Source: an uncultured Desulfobacter sp. (GTDB taxonomy: Bacteria; Desulfobacterota; Desulfobacteria; Desulfobacterales; Desulfobacteraceae). From it: a DNA stretch of 64,000 nt. The position numbers were made by a program, and so were the translations under genes. Under the pieces are notes generated by a model, which saw only the letters and a program-made list of their open reading frames with translations, was not told where the DNA came from and did no database searches. The DNA is taken from positions 62,001 through 126,000 of the forward strand of contig NZ_OY761443.1 of assembly GCF_963664415.1 (NCBI RefSeq), read 5' to 3'. This document shows positions 27,247-36,326 of this stretch, piece by piece (position 1 is the first letter of the stretch; each line of letters opens with the position of its first letter).

Positions 27247-27903
27247 ATGAATCAGAATCCTTTAAACCAATTTGGAAATTCCCAGCAGCGCCTACAGGCC
27301 GGACTTGAAGCCCTTCGCCGGGGCTCAGGCGTTTTGGTAGCCGATGATGAAAACCGGGAAAATGAAGTGGACCTCATCTTTGGGGCACACAGCCTTAACG
27401 TGGACCAGATGGCCATGCTGATCAGAGAATGCAGCGGAATTGTTTGCCTGTGCCTCCCACAGGAAAAAGTTGCAAGCCTAAATCTTTTCCCGATGGTAAA
27501 AAACAACACAAGCCAATACCAGACCGCCTTCACGATATCCATTGAAGCGGCCCAAGGTGTCACCACAGGAGTTTCCGCCCGGGATCGGCTAACAACCGTT
27601 CAGGCAGCCATTGCCGAAGATGCTGCACCGGAAAATCTCAATCGCCCCGGCCATATTTTTCCGTTACAGGCAAACCCCGGAGGCGTGCTTGAGCGCGCAG
27701 GCCACACCGAGGCAACCGTTGATCTTATGAGTCTGGCCGGTTTACCTCCGTACGGGGTTTTGTGTGAACTTACAAATCCCGACGGCACCATGGCCAGGCT
27801 TCCGAAAGCGGCGCAATTTGCGGCAGACAACGGTTTTACAATGCTCACGGTTGAAGATATTATTAATTACAGACGTGAGACACAAACGGTTAAAGCATCA
27901 TAA
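27247..27903 (+). CDS. ribB: 3,4-dihydroxy-2-butanone 4-phosphate synthase
   Basis: 218 residues, the size of stand-alone RibB (E. coli 217), without the GTP cyclohydrolase II half found in RibBA. It makes the four-carbon unit of riboflavin from ribulose 5-phosphate. Conserved motifs: VADDENRENEVDLIFGA (acidic metal site), GVSARDRLTTVQAA, PGHIFPLQANPGGVLERAGHTEATVDLMSLAG. AAGGAG precedes the ATG. Regulated by the FMN riboswitch upstream. The normal motif ENEGDLI reads ENEVDLI here. Confidence 0.96.
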   Translation: MNQNPLNQFGNSQQRLQAGLEALRRGSGVLVADDENRENEVDLIFGAHSLNVDQMAMLIRECSGIVCLCLPQEKVASLNLFPMVKNNTSQYQTAFTISIEAAQGVTTGVSARDRLTTVQAAIAEDAAPENLNRPGHIFPLQANPGGVLERAGHTEATVDLMSLAGLPPYGVLCELTNPDGTMARLPKAAQFAADNGFTMLTVEDIINYRRETQTVKAS

Positions 27904-27906
27904 TGC

Positions 27907-27948
27907 TTATCCGGCATCCGTAAATTTTTTTTGTCGGATGCCGGATAA
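27907..27948. terminator. Strong hairpin after ribB
   Basis: Perfect 14-bp arms TTATCCGGCATCCG (27907-27920) and CGGATGCCGGATAA (27935-27948) with a T-rich 14-base loop, three bases after the ribB stop. Probable transcription end, though the run after it is A rather than T on the + strand. The rest of the interval to 28222 is AT-rich with no gene seen. Confidence 0.6.
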
Positions 27949-28222
27949 AAAAAATCCACCTGACAGAAATAAATCCTTTTTCCTTATTCATCAAAAAGTT
28001 TTGACTTTTTTCATAAACCTGTGTTAAATAATTTAATATATTGTGCAATTTGTTCTTAAACAGATAATGTTCAATAATAATCCGGCTGAAATTCATTCAT
28101 TTATATTCTGAACCGCTATTCAGATACCTAAACAGTATTATTGAACCGTATTCTTACGTTAAGTCCTATTTCCTGATACAACGCAATTTTTGCGGGATCT
28201 TAACCACACGGAGGAAACTTCA

Positions 28223-28777
28223 TTGAACGATTTTTTAAAAAACCTGAGAAATTCCGGAAAAAAGGAACCCTCGTCCATCAAAAAAAACATGGACACCAAC
28301 TACTTTACGCATAGTGAACGGCGTATTCCAAAAGAAAGACGCCCCTCCGCTTTTAACCGCTCAAATTCCATTCCGGAAAAAGAAGTAAAAAAACAGGAAA
28401 TCGAGGACTTGATCCCGATTATTGCCGAAAACACCACCCAACTGGTCAAAGAGATCGGCCGTATGGCAGCGGTGAGCGAAATGCTCATGGAATCCCAGAT
28501 GCGACAGCAAGAGGCTATGGCTGATTTTTTTGAATCTCTAAAATCGCTTATAGCAAACAAGCAATGCGACGATGACATGCCAATTGCAACAACCAGCTAT
28601 GCCTCGGGCACCCATTACACCAAAGATGACATCATCTCCACCATTAACAGGATGCGGGATCAAGGTGCCACATTTTCCACGATTGCTGAATATTTAAGAG
28701 ATAAAGGTATTCCGACCTTTTCCGGCAGAGGACAGTGGCATGCCCAGACCATCCACAGGCTCTGCAAACACATTTAG
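28223..28777 (+). CDS. Hypothetical protein with recombinase-like helical C-terminus
   Basis: 184 residues from a TTG at 28223, favoured by GGAGGAAAC just before. The first 60 residues are basic and disordered (KKEPSSIKKNM, RRIPKERRPSAFNRSN); the middle is helical; the end (YTKDDIISTINRMRDQGATFSTIAEYLRDKGIPTFSG... split as seen) resembles the helix-turn-helix segment found after the catalytic domain of large serine recombinases, and also occurs in stand-alone proteins. DNA binding is possible; function unknown. Confidence 0.65.
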   Translation: MNDFLKNLRNSGKKEPSSIKKNMDTNYFTHSERRIPKERRPSAFNRSNSIPEKEVKKQEIEDLIPIIAENTTQLVKEIGRMAAVSEMLMESQMRQQEAMADFFESLKSLIANKQCDDDMPIATTSYASGTHYTKDDIISTINRMRDQGATFSTIAEYLRDKGIPTFSGRGQWHAQTIHRLCKHI

Positions 28778-28899
28778 TCTTAAGTCAGCCCTATTTAAAT
28801 TAATGGCTTTAAGCTTAAGTTTATATTCACAACCGTATATTTTTTATATATGATAACTCCCGCCTTTACATTTTTTTGTAAAACCATCTCTGCATTTGA

Positions 28900-28996
28900 A
28901 TAACGGCCATGGGCCGACCTGACATATCATTTGCCAGGCTTAGCCCACAACAAAGTTTGAAAGATCTGAGTAACTGCCCCAGTCTTTCATATAAAA
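28900..28996 (-). repeat. Dispersed structured repeat, copy B
   Basis: On the minus strand: TTTTATATGAAAGACTG, a middle with GATCTTTCAAACTTTG, then TTGTGGGCTAAGCCTGGC and GTCAGGTCGGCCCATGGCC. The outer arms (TTGTGGGC / GCCCATGG) and inner arms (CCTGGC / GTCAGG) can pair. Upstream of the CoA-transferase gene. Confidence 0.7.
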
Positions 28997-29024
28997 GGAA
29001 CATCAAAACCGTTTTCAGGCAGAC

Positions 29025-29047
29025 AAAAAATTTTTTTTTTGGGGGGG
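29025..29047 (+). repeat. A6-T10-G7 homopolymer tract at a start codon
   Basis: Three consecutive homopolymers occupy 29025-29030 (A), 29031-29040 (T) and 29041-29047 (G), three bases before the ATG at 29051. The G tract is the only possible ribosome site. Confidence 0.85.
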
Positions 29048-29050
29048 ACT

Positions 29051-30982
29051 ATGGCAAAATCCACTTACTGGGCAGATTCCTATGTAGATAAACGTTGCAG
29101 TGCCCAGGCGGCCCTAAAACATATCCGGCCTGGTCAACGCGTATTTATCGGTTCATCCTGCGCTGAACCCCAGCATCTTGTCAAAGAGTTATCAAATATC
29201 TCCGCAAGATTCACTGATCTTGAAATCGTGCGCCTGCTCAGCATTGAAAGTGGTCCACTTACGCTTATTGCTAATGAGTCCCATTCCCAGCAGTTCAAGA
29301 TCAGATCCATTTATTTAGGATCCTGCGGCCCGAGTGTTATCAAAAAAAATCAAAGATTTATTACGCCTGCGAATCTGTACCAGATCCCGCACCTGTTCAA
29401 ATCCGGGCTCATGCCGTTGAATGCCGCGCTGATCCAGGCCTCCCCCCCCGACGACTTTGGGTGGATGAGTCTCGGCATTTCCGTGGACATCAATCTTTCG
29501 GCCTGCGAAACCGCTGATATTGTCATATGCCAGATAAACCCCCAAATGCCCCGGATTTTGGGCAGAAGTTTCATCCATGTGAATGATGTTGATTTTATAG
29601 TAGAATATGAGGATCCGCTTTTAACCATCCAGCCGCCCCCCGAGCAAGAGTCGGCCCACACCATTGCCAAACATATTTCACGTCTCATTGAAGATGGTTC
29701 AACCCTCCAGACAAGTCTGAGTTTAACCACCGGGGCAGTGATGCTGGCGTTATCCGATAAAAATGATATCGGCATTCATTCACAATACCTGTCAGATGCA
29801 ATCATGCACCTTTTCTCCATGGGCGTGATAACAAATAAGAAAAAAGGGTTTAATGACGGCAAGGTTGTGGCCAGCTCTGCCGTTGGCTCCTCCCTGCTCT
29901 ATGAGTTTCTTGACGACAACCCTTCCATTGAATTTTACCCATCGGATTATACCAACAACCCGGCAATCATAGGTAGACATAATAAAATGGTCACGTTGAA
30001 CACGGCCATGGCCATTGACCTTACCGGCCAGGTGGCTGCCGATGCCCTGCCGTTCAACAACTACACAGGGATTAACGGCTTGCTTGACTTCACCCGTGGA
30101 GCGGCCATGTCCGAAGGTGGAAAATCAATTCTGATGCTGACCTCTACCATGGATCACGAGCAAAAAAGCCGGATCGTGCCCCGGTTGGCAGATCAAGCCG
30201 TGGTGGTACCCAGGGGAGATATCCAGTTTGTGGCAACAGAATACGGCGTGGTAAACCTTTTTGGCAAAACCCTTCAGGAGCGGGTCATGGCCCTGGTATC
30301 CATTGCCCATCCGGATTTTCGGGATGAACTGTTTGCCGCAGCCAAAGAGATGGGATTAATCAGCAGTGACCGCAAATTCAAACAGGCCATTAAAGGCGTC
30401 TACCCGCTGAAGTATGAAGAAACCATTGTCATAAAAGATATTCCCATTACATTCAGGCCGGCAAAACCAACGGATGAACGCTTTATCCAGGAACACTACT
30501 ACACCATGAATCGTGGAGATATTGTTTCCAGGTTCTTTCATGAGAAAAAAAGTTTTGCCTATGATCAAATTGAGACCACCTATGAAATTGATTATATCAA
30601 TGACCTGACCATCGTGGCGACCATAGGCGAGCTGGGATTTGAAAAAATTATTGCCGTGGGCGAATACTTCAGAAACACAATCATTAACATGGCTGAAGTG
30701 GCGTATTCCGTATCAAAAGATTACCAGGGCATGGGAATTGCCGAAATCCTGCAGAAAAAACTAAATCAAGCGGCCATTGACAACGGTATCAAAGGACTGA
30801 TTGCTTATACCGCTCCACACAACAAAGGTATGATCCGCCTGTTTGACAAACAGCCCTATAAAATCACAACAGACAAAAATGAAGACATGCTTATCTTAAC
30901 CTGCCTATTCAATGACCCTAAAGAAAACAACGATGACGACGGCGGCAAATCTTTAGGAGACGCCATTCTATCCATGGGGTAA
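29051..30982 (+). CDS. Acetyl-CoA hydrolase/CoA transferase fused to GNAT acetyltransferase
   Basis: 643 residues from the ATG at 29051. Residues about 10-430 match the acetyl-CoA hydrolase/4-hydroxybutyrate CoA-transferase family (FIGSSCAEPQHLVKEL, SPPDDFGWMSLG, VATEYGVVNLFGKTLQERV); residues about 455-615 are a GNAT acyltransferase domain (ITFRPAKPTDE, SKDYQGMGIAEILQKKLNQAA). Similar fusions are known in Deltaproteobacteria and could combine CoA transfer with protein acylation or sensing. Substrate is unknown. The start is preceded by the A-T-G homopolymer tract. Confidence 0.87.
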   Translation: MAKSTYWADSYVDKRCSAQAALKHIRPGQRVFIGSSCAEPQHLVKELSNISARFTDLEIVRLLSIESGPLTLIANESHSQQFKIRSIYLGSCGPSVIKKNQRFITPANLYQIPHLFKSGLMPLNAALIQASPPDDFGWMSLGISVDINLSACETADIVICQINPQMPRILGRSFIHVNDVDFIVEYEDPLLTIQPPPEQESAHTIAKHISRLIEDGSTLQTSLSLTTGAVMLALSDKNDIGIHSQYLSDAIMHLFSMGVITNKKKGFNDGKVVASSAVGSSLLYEFLDDNPSIEFYPSDYTNNPAIIGRHNKMVTLNTAMAIDLTGQVAADALPFNNYTGINGLLDFTRGAAMSEGGKSILMLTSTMDHEQKSRIVPRLADQAVVVPRGDIQFVATEYGVVNLFGKTLQERVMALVSIAHPDFRDELFAAAKEMGLISSDRKFKQAIKGVYPLKYEETIVIKDIPITFRPAKPTDERFIQEHYYTMNRGDIVSRFFHEKKSFAYDQIETTYEIDYINDLTIVATIGELGFEKIIAVGEYFRNTIINMAEVAYSVSKDYQGMGIAEILQKKLNQAAIDNGIKGLIAYTAPHNKGMIRLFDKQPYKITTDKNEDMLILTCLFNDPKENNDDDGGKSLGDAILSMG

Positions 30983-30983
30983 A

Positions 30984-32376
30984 TCAGTTCTTCTTCACAA
31001 GTAACGCTACGGATTCAATATGATAGGTATGCGGAAACATGTCCACAGGAGTCACTTCAAGTACCGCATAACGCGATGCAAGCATCTCAAGATCCCTGGC
31101 AAGGGTTGCAGGATTGCAGGAGACATAAACGATTTTCTCCGGCGAATGGGCCAGCACATGCCCCACTACATCCTTGTGCATCCCCACCCTGGGCGGATCA
31201 ATAATAATAACATCCGGCTTTTCAGGCACCTGTCTAAAAACATCCTTGATGTCCCCTTCCAGAAAGGTACAGTTGTCAATGCCGTTTAAGTTTACATTTT
31301 CCCTTGCATCAATCACAGCAGAATGAACAATTTCAATCCCGTATATTTTTTTTGCCTGGCCGGAAAGCCAAATGGGAATAGTACCGGTGCCTGAATAGAG
31401 ATCCAAAACAGTCTGAGATCCGTCAAGACCTGCATATTCACTAACTTTGCTGTACAGTTTTTCACAGGCGCGGGTATTTGTTTGGAAAAAAGAGTTTGCC
31501 GAAATTTTAAACTGATAATCCCCAAGCTTTTCAATGAGATGATCTTCGCCGTGGATCAGAATCTCTTCCTTGCCCGTGGAGACCCCGGACCGGGCATCGG
31601 TAATGTTATTAACGATACAGCGAATTTGACTAAATTTTTCAACAAGCAGCTTGCTTAAAGCATCAATAACATCAGGTCTTTTTTCACTGGTCACAAGATT
31701 AACCATCCACTGATCCTGGGCCACGGAATGCCTGAGCATGACAAAGCGCCAAAATCCTTCGTGCCGGCGCAGATGATATGCCGCAAGCCCGGATTCAGCC
31801 ACAAAGCCACGGATGGTCTCTAAAATATCATTGCCCAGGGCCGGCATAATATGGCAGTTATGAATGTCAATCACCTTGTCAAATGTACCGGGTACATGAA
31901 GTCCGATGCCAAACCCTTTTTTAACGGATTCATCCGCCAGTTCTTCGGGCATCAGCCAGCGCATGGAAGAACAGGAAAACTCCATTTTATTGCGGTATTC
32001 GTAAATATAATCCGAAGCCACAACATCGGTGACCCGTATATCTTTTAAGCGCCCGATGTGTGCCAGAGACTCGACAACATGGCGTTTTTTGTATTCAAGC
32101 TGGCGCTCGTAAGGCAGTTGCTGCCATTTGCATCCCCCGCAAAACCGATTGTACTCGCATCTTGCCTCCTGACGCAGGGGCGACGGGGGTAACAATATTA
32201 ATCAGCCGTCCTTCAGCCCAGGATTTCTTTTTTTTAAAAATCTTTACAAAAACCCGGTCTCCGGGAACACAACGGTCCACAAACACGGGAAATCCATCGG
32301 GTTTGGCCAGACCCTTTCCCCCAAAGGCCAGGTCAATGATGTCAAGTTCGTAGGTTTTTCTTTTTTTAACGGGCAT
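30984..32376 (-). pseudogene. RlmD/TrmA-family 23S rRNA uracil-5-methyltransferase, frameshifted
   Basis: The gene is read in two frames. From the ATG at 32376 comes a TRAM domain (MPVKKRKTYELDIIDLAFGG ... GRLINIVTP); the rest is in another frame to the stop at 30984, with the iron-sulfur motif CEYNRFCGGC, HNC, the SAM motif VLDLYSGTGTIPIWLS and catalytic VSCNPATLARDL. Removing one base of the G5 run at 32185-32189 (C5 on the coding strand) restores a single 463-residue protein of normal length and the expected junction IVTP-SPLRQEARC. Either a real mutation, a length-variable homopolymer or a sequencing error. All catalytic parts lie downstream of the shift. Confidence 0.85.
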
Positions 32377-32454
32377 GTTATATTATATCTTATGATTATA
32401 TGGTTGAAGTAAAAAAAGACGCATAATATACAAATATATAAACACAAAAACAAG

Positions 32455-33189
32455 ATGAAAATAATAGAAACCGATTTTACAGTGGACGGGTTCTCTTTAA
32501 AAGGCACCCTTCATCTGCCCTTATCCCACATGCCCCCTCTTGTGGTGGGCTCCCACGGCCTTGAAGGCAGCCGAAACTCTGCAAAACAGATGCTGTTGTC
32601 AAAGGTTCTTCCCGAGAATAATATTGCTTTTTTCCGTTTTGATCATAGGGGATGCGGAGAAAGCCAAGGCAGTTTTATCAAGGATACCAGCATTGAAAAA
32701 CGCGCCAGGGATTTTTATGCGGCAGTGAGACATATTCTTGAAATGGAGGTTACATCGAACCGGATAGCCCTGTTTGGCTCCAGTATGGGCGGTGCCACCT
32801 GCATCAAGGCCTGGCGGGATCTTGAACGAGCGGGATACGGGATTCAGGGTGCTGTTCTGTGTGCATCCCCTGTGAACACCCGAACCATAAAACGCATCCC
32901 CCTGGCAGGCAATGCCAAGCGCCCTACCCTTTCCCTGGATTTTTTCAAGGACAACCTTTTATACGACCTTTGCGACCTGGCAAAGGCGTTGCACCATGTC
33001 ATAATTTTCCATGGCCGTGCCGATGAGGTGGTCCCGGTGGAAAATGCCCATATGCTTTATGCCGCCATGCAACCGCCCAAAGAGATGATCCTCCATGACG
33101 GAGGCGATCACCAGATGACAGACCGGGCACACCAGCAGGATTTTGAACAAAGAATGATAGCCTGGTATAAATCCGCATTTAATCTATAG
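32455..33189 (+). CDS. Alpha/beta hydrolase (S33-like)
   Basis: 244 residues with FRFDHRGCGESQG, the nucleophile elbow GSSMGG (Ser near 112), the acid in FHGRADEVVPV and the histidine in GGDHQMTD, a full triad. Resembles serine aminopeptidase S33/esterase-type hydrolases. No signal peptide, so cytoplasmic. Divergent from the methyltransferase gene across about 80 bases. Substrate unknown. Confidence 0.85.
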   Translation: MKIIETDFTVDGFSLKGTLHLPLSHMPPLVVGSHGLEGSRNSAKQMLLSKVLPENNIAFFRFDHRGCGESQGSFIKDTSIEKRARDFYAAVRHILEMEVTSNRIALFGSSMGGATCIKAWRDLERAGYGIQGAVLCASPVNTRTIKRIPLAGNAKRPTLSLDFFKDNLLYDLCDLAKALHHVIIFHGRADEVVPVENAHMLYAAMQPPKEMILHDGGDHQMTDRAHQQDFEQRMIAWYKSAFNL

Positions 33190-33220
33190 CCCCTGAACCA
33201 AGGCAAATATATTCAATCTG

Positions 33221-33315
33221 ACGCCTGCCATGGGCCGACCCGGTCTATCAGCGCCAGGCCCGGCCACAACAAAACCGGAAGAAACACCGCAACTTGCGGG
33301 TATTTTCATACAAAA
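33221..33315 (-). repeat. Dispersed structured repeat, copy C
   Basis: On the minus strand: TTTTGTATGAAAATACCCG, GGTTTTGTTGTGGCCGGGCC, TGGCGCTGATAGACC, GGGTCGGCCCATGGCAGGCG. The inner arms CCTGG / CCGGG keep pairing although bases differ from copy B. The insertion sequence starts 10 bp away. Confidence 0.7.
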
Positions 33316-33325
33316 AAAATCCTGA

Positions 33326-34693
33326 TTATAACGGATTTGGGGGACTGGGTCGGAGAGCGATGAAATAGACTGAAAAAATTCATTTCCTGAGTTATGGTTG
33401 AAGTGCGAACAGCAACTATAACAACTAAGGAAAATGATGACTCCAGCCTCTAACACCGCTCCCCGACTGAATCGAACTATTTGTATGCACATTTGTCAAG
33501 CACAATATTACAGCATCATTCAACATGCCATCCAATTTCGGATAATATTAGATATGGTAATCAAGGAGCATCCTAATATTTTTCCGCCTGAAATCGCCTG
33601 CGGATACACAATGAAGGAGATCAGAGTCTCAAAAAAACTGAAATTGAAAATCAGAAGAATAGTCATAGCTGGTGTCAGCTACACAATAAGGCCGTCTTTT
33701 GCCATGCCCTATATGACTGGATTTGTGAAAGATGTTGAAAAACCGTTATTTTTGCGTAAGTTTGCCGTTCCATTTTGGGCTCTGAGTCACTGTTTCGGAA
33801 AAAATCCCATGTATTGGTATCGTCTTGAGGGAACCATTGGCCGTTACAGCCTTGTGGGAACCACTATCAAATCCCCGGAGAAATTACCTCAGCACCTTTC
33901 TGCTGATGAAAAACACACCCGCCTTTTGGGAAAAAAGACCTATATTGCGACGACGGTCGGAAATAACTGTATTTTAGGAGCCAGTGTTTCGGAAACAGCC
34001 TCCAGTAAGGATCTTCAAAACGCATACGGTGTTTTTAAAGAGGAAGCTGAATGCATTAATCCGGAATATCAGCCGGATACTGTTAATACCGACGGATGGC
34101 GGTCGACGCAGAAGGCCTGGAAAAAGCTGTTTCCCAAGATAGCTGTGCTGTCCTGCTTTTTACACATTTTTATTGGCATACGTGATCGCTCACGCAAAAA
34201 ATACAAGGACTATTTTCTGGATGCCGCCACCAGATTATGGGATTGCTTCAGGGCAGAGTCCAAAAGATCATTCTCACAAAGAGTTCGTAGGCTTTCCGAA
34301 TGGTGTCGAAATCCTGAGAATGACGTTCCGGACGTCATTTCAGTTAAAATCAAGAAGCTCAGGGATAATCTTCCACAGTTTTCCCAAGCCTATGACTTTC
34401 CTGGCGCACATAGAACGAGCAACATGGTTGACCGGCTTATGCAGCGGATGGACCGTCATTTATTCAGTACCAAGTACTTTCACGGCACTATGAAATCTGC
34501 CAATCTCAGCATTCGTGCCTGGGCGCTTACCCAAAATTTTGCCCCACTCAATCCATGGACGGTAAAGCAAAAAGGCCATGTGAGTTCTTTTGAAAGAATT
34601 AACGGATTTCGGTACCACGAAAACTGGCTTCAAAATCTTTTGATTTCGGGTTCATTGGGAGGCTTACGGACGGGTCCCCCAAATCCGTTATAA
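33326..34693 (+). mobile_element. Intact insertion sequence with 20-bp terminal inverted repeats
   Basis: 1368 bp bounded by perfect 20-bp inverted repeats, TTATAACGGATTTGGGGGAC at 33326-33345 and its complement at 34674-34693. It carries one transposase gene. No clear target duplication could be read. It lies beside copy C of the dispersed repeat. Confidence 0.85.
33434..34693 (+). CDS. DDE-type transposase
   Basis: 419 residues from the ATG at 33434 (AAGGAAA just before). It contains YIATTVGNNCILGASVSETA, VNTDGWRSTQKAWKKLFP (a DxxxW-type acidic site), CFLHIFIGIRDRSR and TSNMVDRLMQRMDRHLFSTKYFHG, typical of a bacterial DDE transposase group of uncertain IS family. The TAA stop is the last three bases of the right terminal repeat. 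Uninterrupted, so it may be active. Confidence 0.85.
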   Translation: MMTPASNTAPRLNRTICMHICQAQYYSIIQHAIQFRIILDMVIKEHPNIFPPEIACGYTMKEIRVSKKLKLKIRRIVIAGVSYTIRPSFAMPYMTGFVKDVEKPLFLRKFAVPFWALSHCFGKNPMYWYRLEGTIGRYSLVGTTIKSPEKLPQHLSADEKHTRLLGKKTYIATTVGNNCILGASVSETASSKDLQNAYGVFKEEAECINPEYQPDTVNTDGWRSTQKAWKKLFPKIAVLSCFLHIFIGIRDRSRKKYKDYFLDAATRLWDCFRAESKRSFSQRVRRLSEWCRNPENDVPDVISVKIKKLRDNLPQFSQAYDFPGAHRTSNMVDRLMQRMDRHLFSTKYFHGTMKSANLSIRAWALTQNFAPLNPWTVKQKGHVSSFERINGFRYHENWLQNLLISGSLGGLRTGPPNPL

Positions 34694-34769
34694 CCAGAAA
34701 AAATCAAGTTAACATCCACCTAATCCCGTCCTAATATTTTCTTAACACAACTCATATAATTCCATAATC

Positions 34770-34931
34770 ATGAAAATGAACGATTTAAACAGGGTCGAAA
34801 TTGACCTTTTTCGGTGGCCCAAGCCGGTTAGGCTTAATCCTCAATTGATCGCCGCTTCAAATATATTTGTCGGGAGGGAAATACCACAGGCCCATCAATT
34901 CTCTCCTGACTTGGAGGAACACATATGTTAA
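34770..34931 (+). CDS. Possible small protein coupled to HAD gene
   Basis: A 53-codon frame beginning MKMNDLNRVEIDLFRWPKP and ending FSPDLEEHIC, whose stop overlaps the HAD hydrolase start by seven bases. The overlap and non-repetitive sequence argue for a real coupled gene, but there is no clear ribosome site and no known family. Confidence 0.4.
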   Translation: MKMNDLNRVEIDLFRWPKPVRLNPQLIAASNIFVGREIPQAHQFSPDLEEHIC

Positions 34932-35416
34932 TCACCTTTGATCTCGACGACACCCTCATCTGCTGGCAGCCGGAAACGCCTGCCGAGCCTATAAAACTGA
35001 CCTGGTTCCACAAGTGGTTCCCCATTGAACCCTTGCGCTATGGAACCGTAGATCTATTTAGAAAGTTGCGAAATTATGGCTGGCAAATAGGCATCTACAC
35101 CACCTCCCACCGCAAATCCAAGTATATCAAAAAACTGTTCAACCGCCACGGCCTTAAGCTGGATCTTGTGATCAACCAAAGAGAACATGAAAAAATCGTA
35201 CAAGACCTGAAGGCAAAGAGAAAACCATCCAAGCTCCCCAGCAGGGTAAACTCCCACCTGCATATAGACGATTCGGAAGGGGTTTTTGTTGAGGGGAAAC
35301 GTTTTCATTTCCGGGCCCTGGTTGTTGACCCGCTGGACTACAATTGGACCCAAAAGGTCTTGGCAGAATCTATTAGTGTCACCCAAATGCTTGAACAAGG
35401 CTGTTACCGGACGTAA
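34925..35416 (+). CDS. HAD-superfamily hydrolase
   Basis: 163 residues. The HAD nucleophile motif FDLDDTL (D6, D8) opens the protein, IYTTSHRKSKYI gives motif II, K in the middle and HIDDSEGV the closing acidic motif. Compact, with a minimal cap, as in small phosphatases or polynucleotide-type phosphatases. GGAGGAAC lies five bases before the ATG. Substrate unknown. Confidence 0.82.
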   Translation: MLITFDLDDTLICWQPETPAEPIKLTWFHKWFPIEPLRYGTVDLFRKLRNYGWQIGIYTTSHRKSKYIKKLFNRHGLKLDLVINQREHEKIVQDLKAKRKPSKLPSRVNSHLHIDDSEGVFVEGKRFHFRALVVDPLDYNWTQKVLAESISVTQMLEQGCYRT

Positions 35417-35544
35417 GAGGCACATCAAACTTTCCCGACAGTCTTTGTCGTTATTGATGCATAAAGATGAGATGTTGACAGAAAAAAGAACCAAGTCTAT
35501 TTTGTATCGAACCGACTTTTGCAAACCATATTCAAAGGCAATAC

Positions 35545-36033
35545 ATGATTAAAACCATGAAGTCCACAAAACGGGTAAATTTCGAGGATTGCGATCCCTT
35601 CTCTCACCTGAACAATGCGAACTACATCAATTATTTTCTGACTGCCAGAGAAGAGCAGCTCAGAACCAATGATGTTCTCAATATTTTTGAACATGTGAAG
35701 GCCACAGGGAACGGCTGGGCCGTAACCTCACACAATATTCTTTATTTAAAACCCTCGCTATTGGGAGAAGAACTGGAAATCTGGAGCCGGATGGTCTGTT
35801 TTGACCGATTTAGAAACTTAGTGGAATTTATCATGATTTGCCCCGAAAAAAAGCAACTTAAATCGGTCATGCACAGTGAATTTGCATATATTGATATTAA
35901 AAAAGCAAACCCTGTTCCCCTTGACGATCAAATGCTTGATTTGTTTAAAGAGGTCTCTTTATTTCCGGAAAAAGAGATAGCTTCTATTGAAATCAAGGAC
36001 CGGCTGAAACAAATCAAAACTGAAATTTTATGA
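35545..36033 (+). CDS. Hotdog-fold acyl-CoA thioesterase
   Basis: 162 residues of the 4-hydroxybenzoyl-CoA thioesterase/YbgC-like family: FEDCDPFSHLNNANYINYF holds the active-site aspartate region, followed by SHNILYLKPSLLGEELEIWSRM and MHSEFAYIDI. It hydrolyses acyl-CoA or acyl-ACP thioesters in the cytoplasm; exact chain or substrate cannot be told. AAAGGC precedes the ATG. Confidence 0.82.
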   Translation: MIKTMKSTKRVNFEDCDPFSHLNNANYINYFLTAREEQLRTNDVLNIFEHVKATGNGWAVTSHNILYLKPSLLGEELEIWSRMVCFDRFRNLVEFIMICPEKKQLKSVMHSEFAYIDIKKANPVPLDDQMLDLFKEVSLFPEKEIASIEIKDRLKQIKTEIL

Positions 36034-36172
36034 TATTAAAGGGGAACGTTGCGTTTTTATGAGGCGTTAAACCATTGTCAGCAAAGAGCTTTACTTTATA
36101 CACTGACGCGCAAAACCAAAACACGAATCAATATGTTCATTGTCTATATGCCAGGATTAAAAATTATTTTTC

Positions 36173-36200
36173 TTGACATGTCATTTTTTTCATGTATGAT
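36173..36200 (+). promoter_or_regulatory. Sigma-70-type promoter of the cold-shock gene
   Basis: TTGACA at 36173-36178, a 16-bp spacer and TATGAT at 36195-36200. Predicted start near 36207, giving a leader of about 120 bases before the cold-shock gene, as in csp genes with structured leaders. Confidence 0.7.
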
Positions 36201-36326
36201 GCTTTAAGTCATAAAGATGGCTTAAGTGTTTTAAGTTTCTTCCTTAGATATTTTCCCGAGAAATCAGTGATTATTCTTTAAGATCGAGACGATTTAATTT
36301 TATTTTTTATTTAGGAGAACGCCTAC

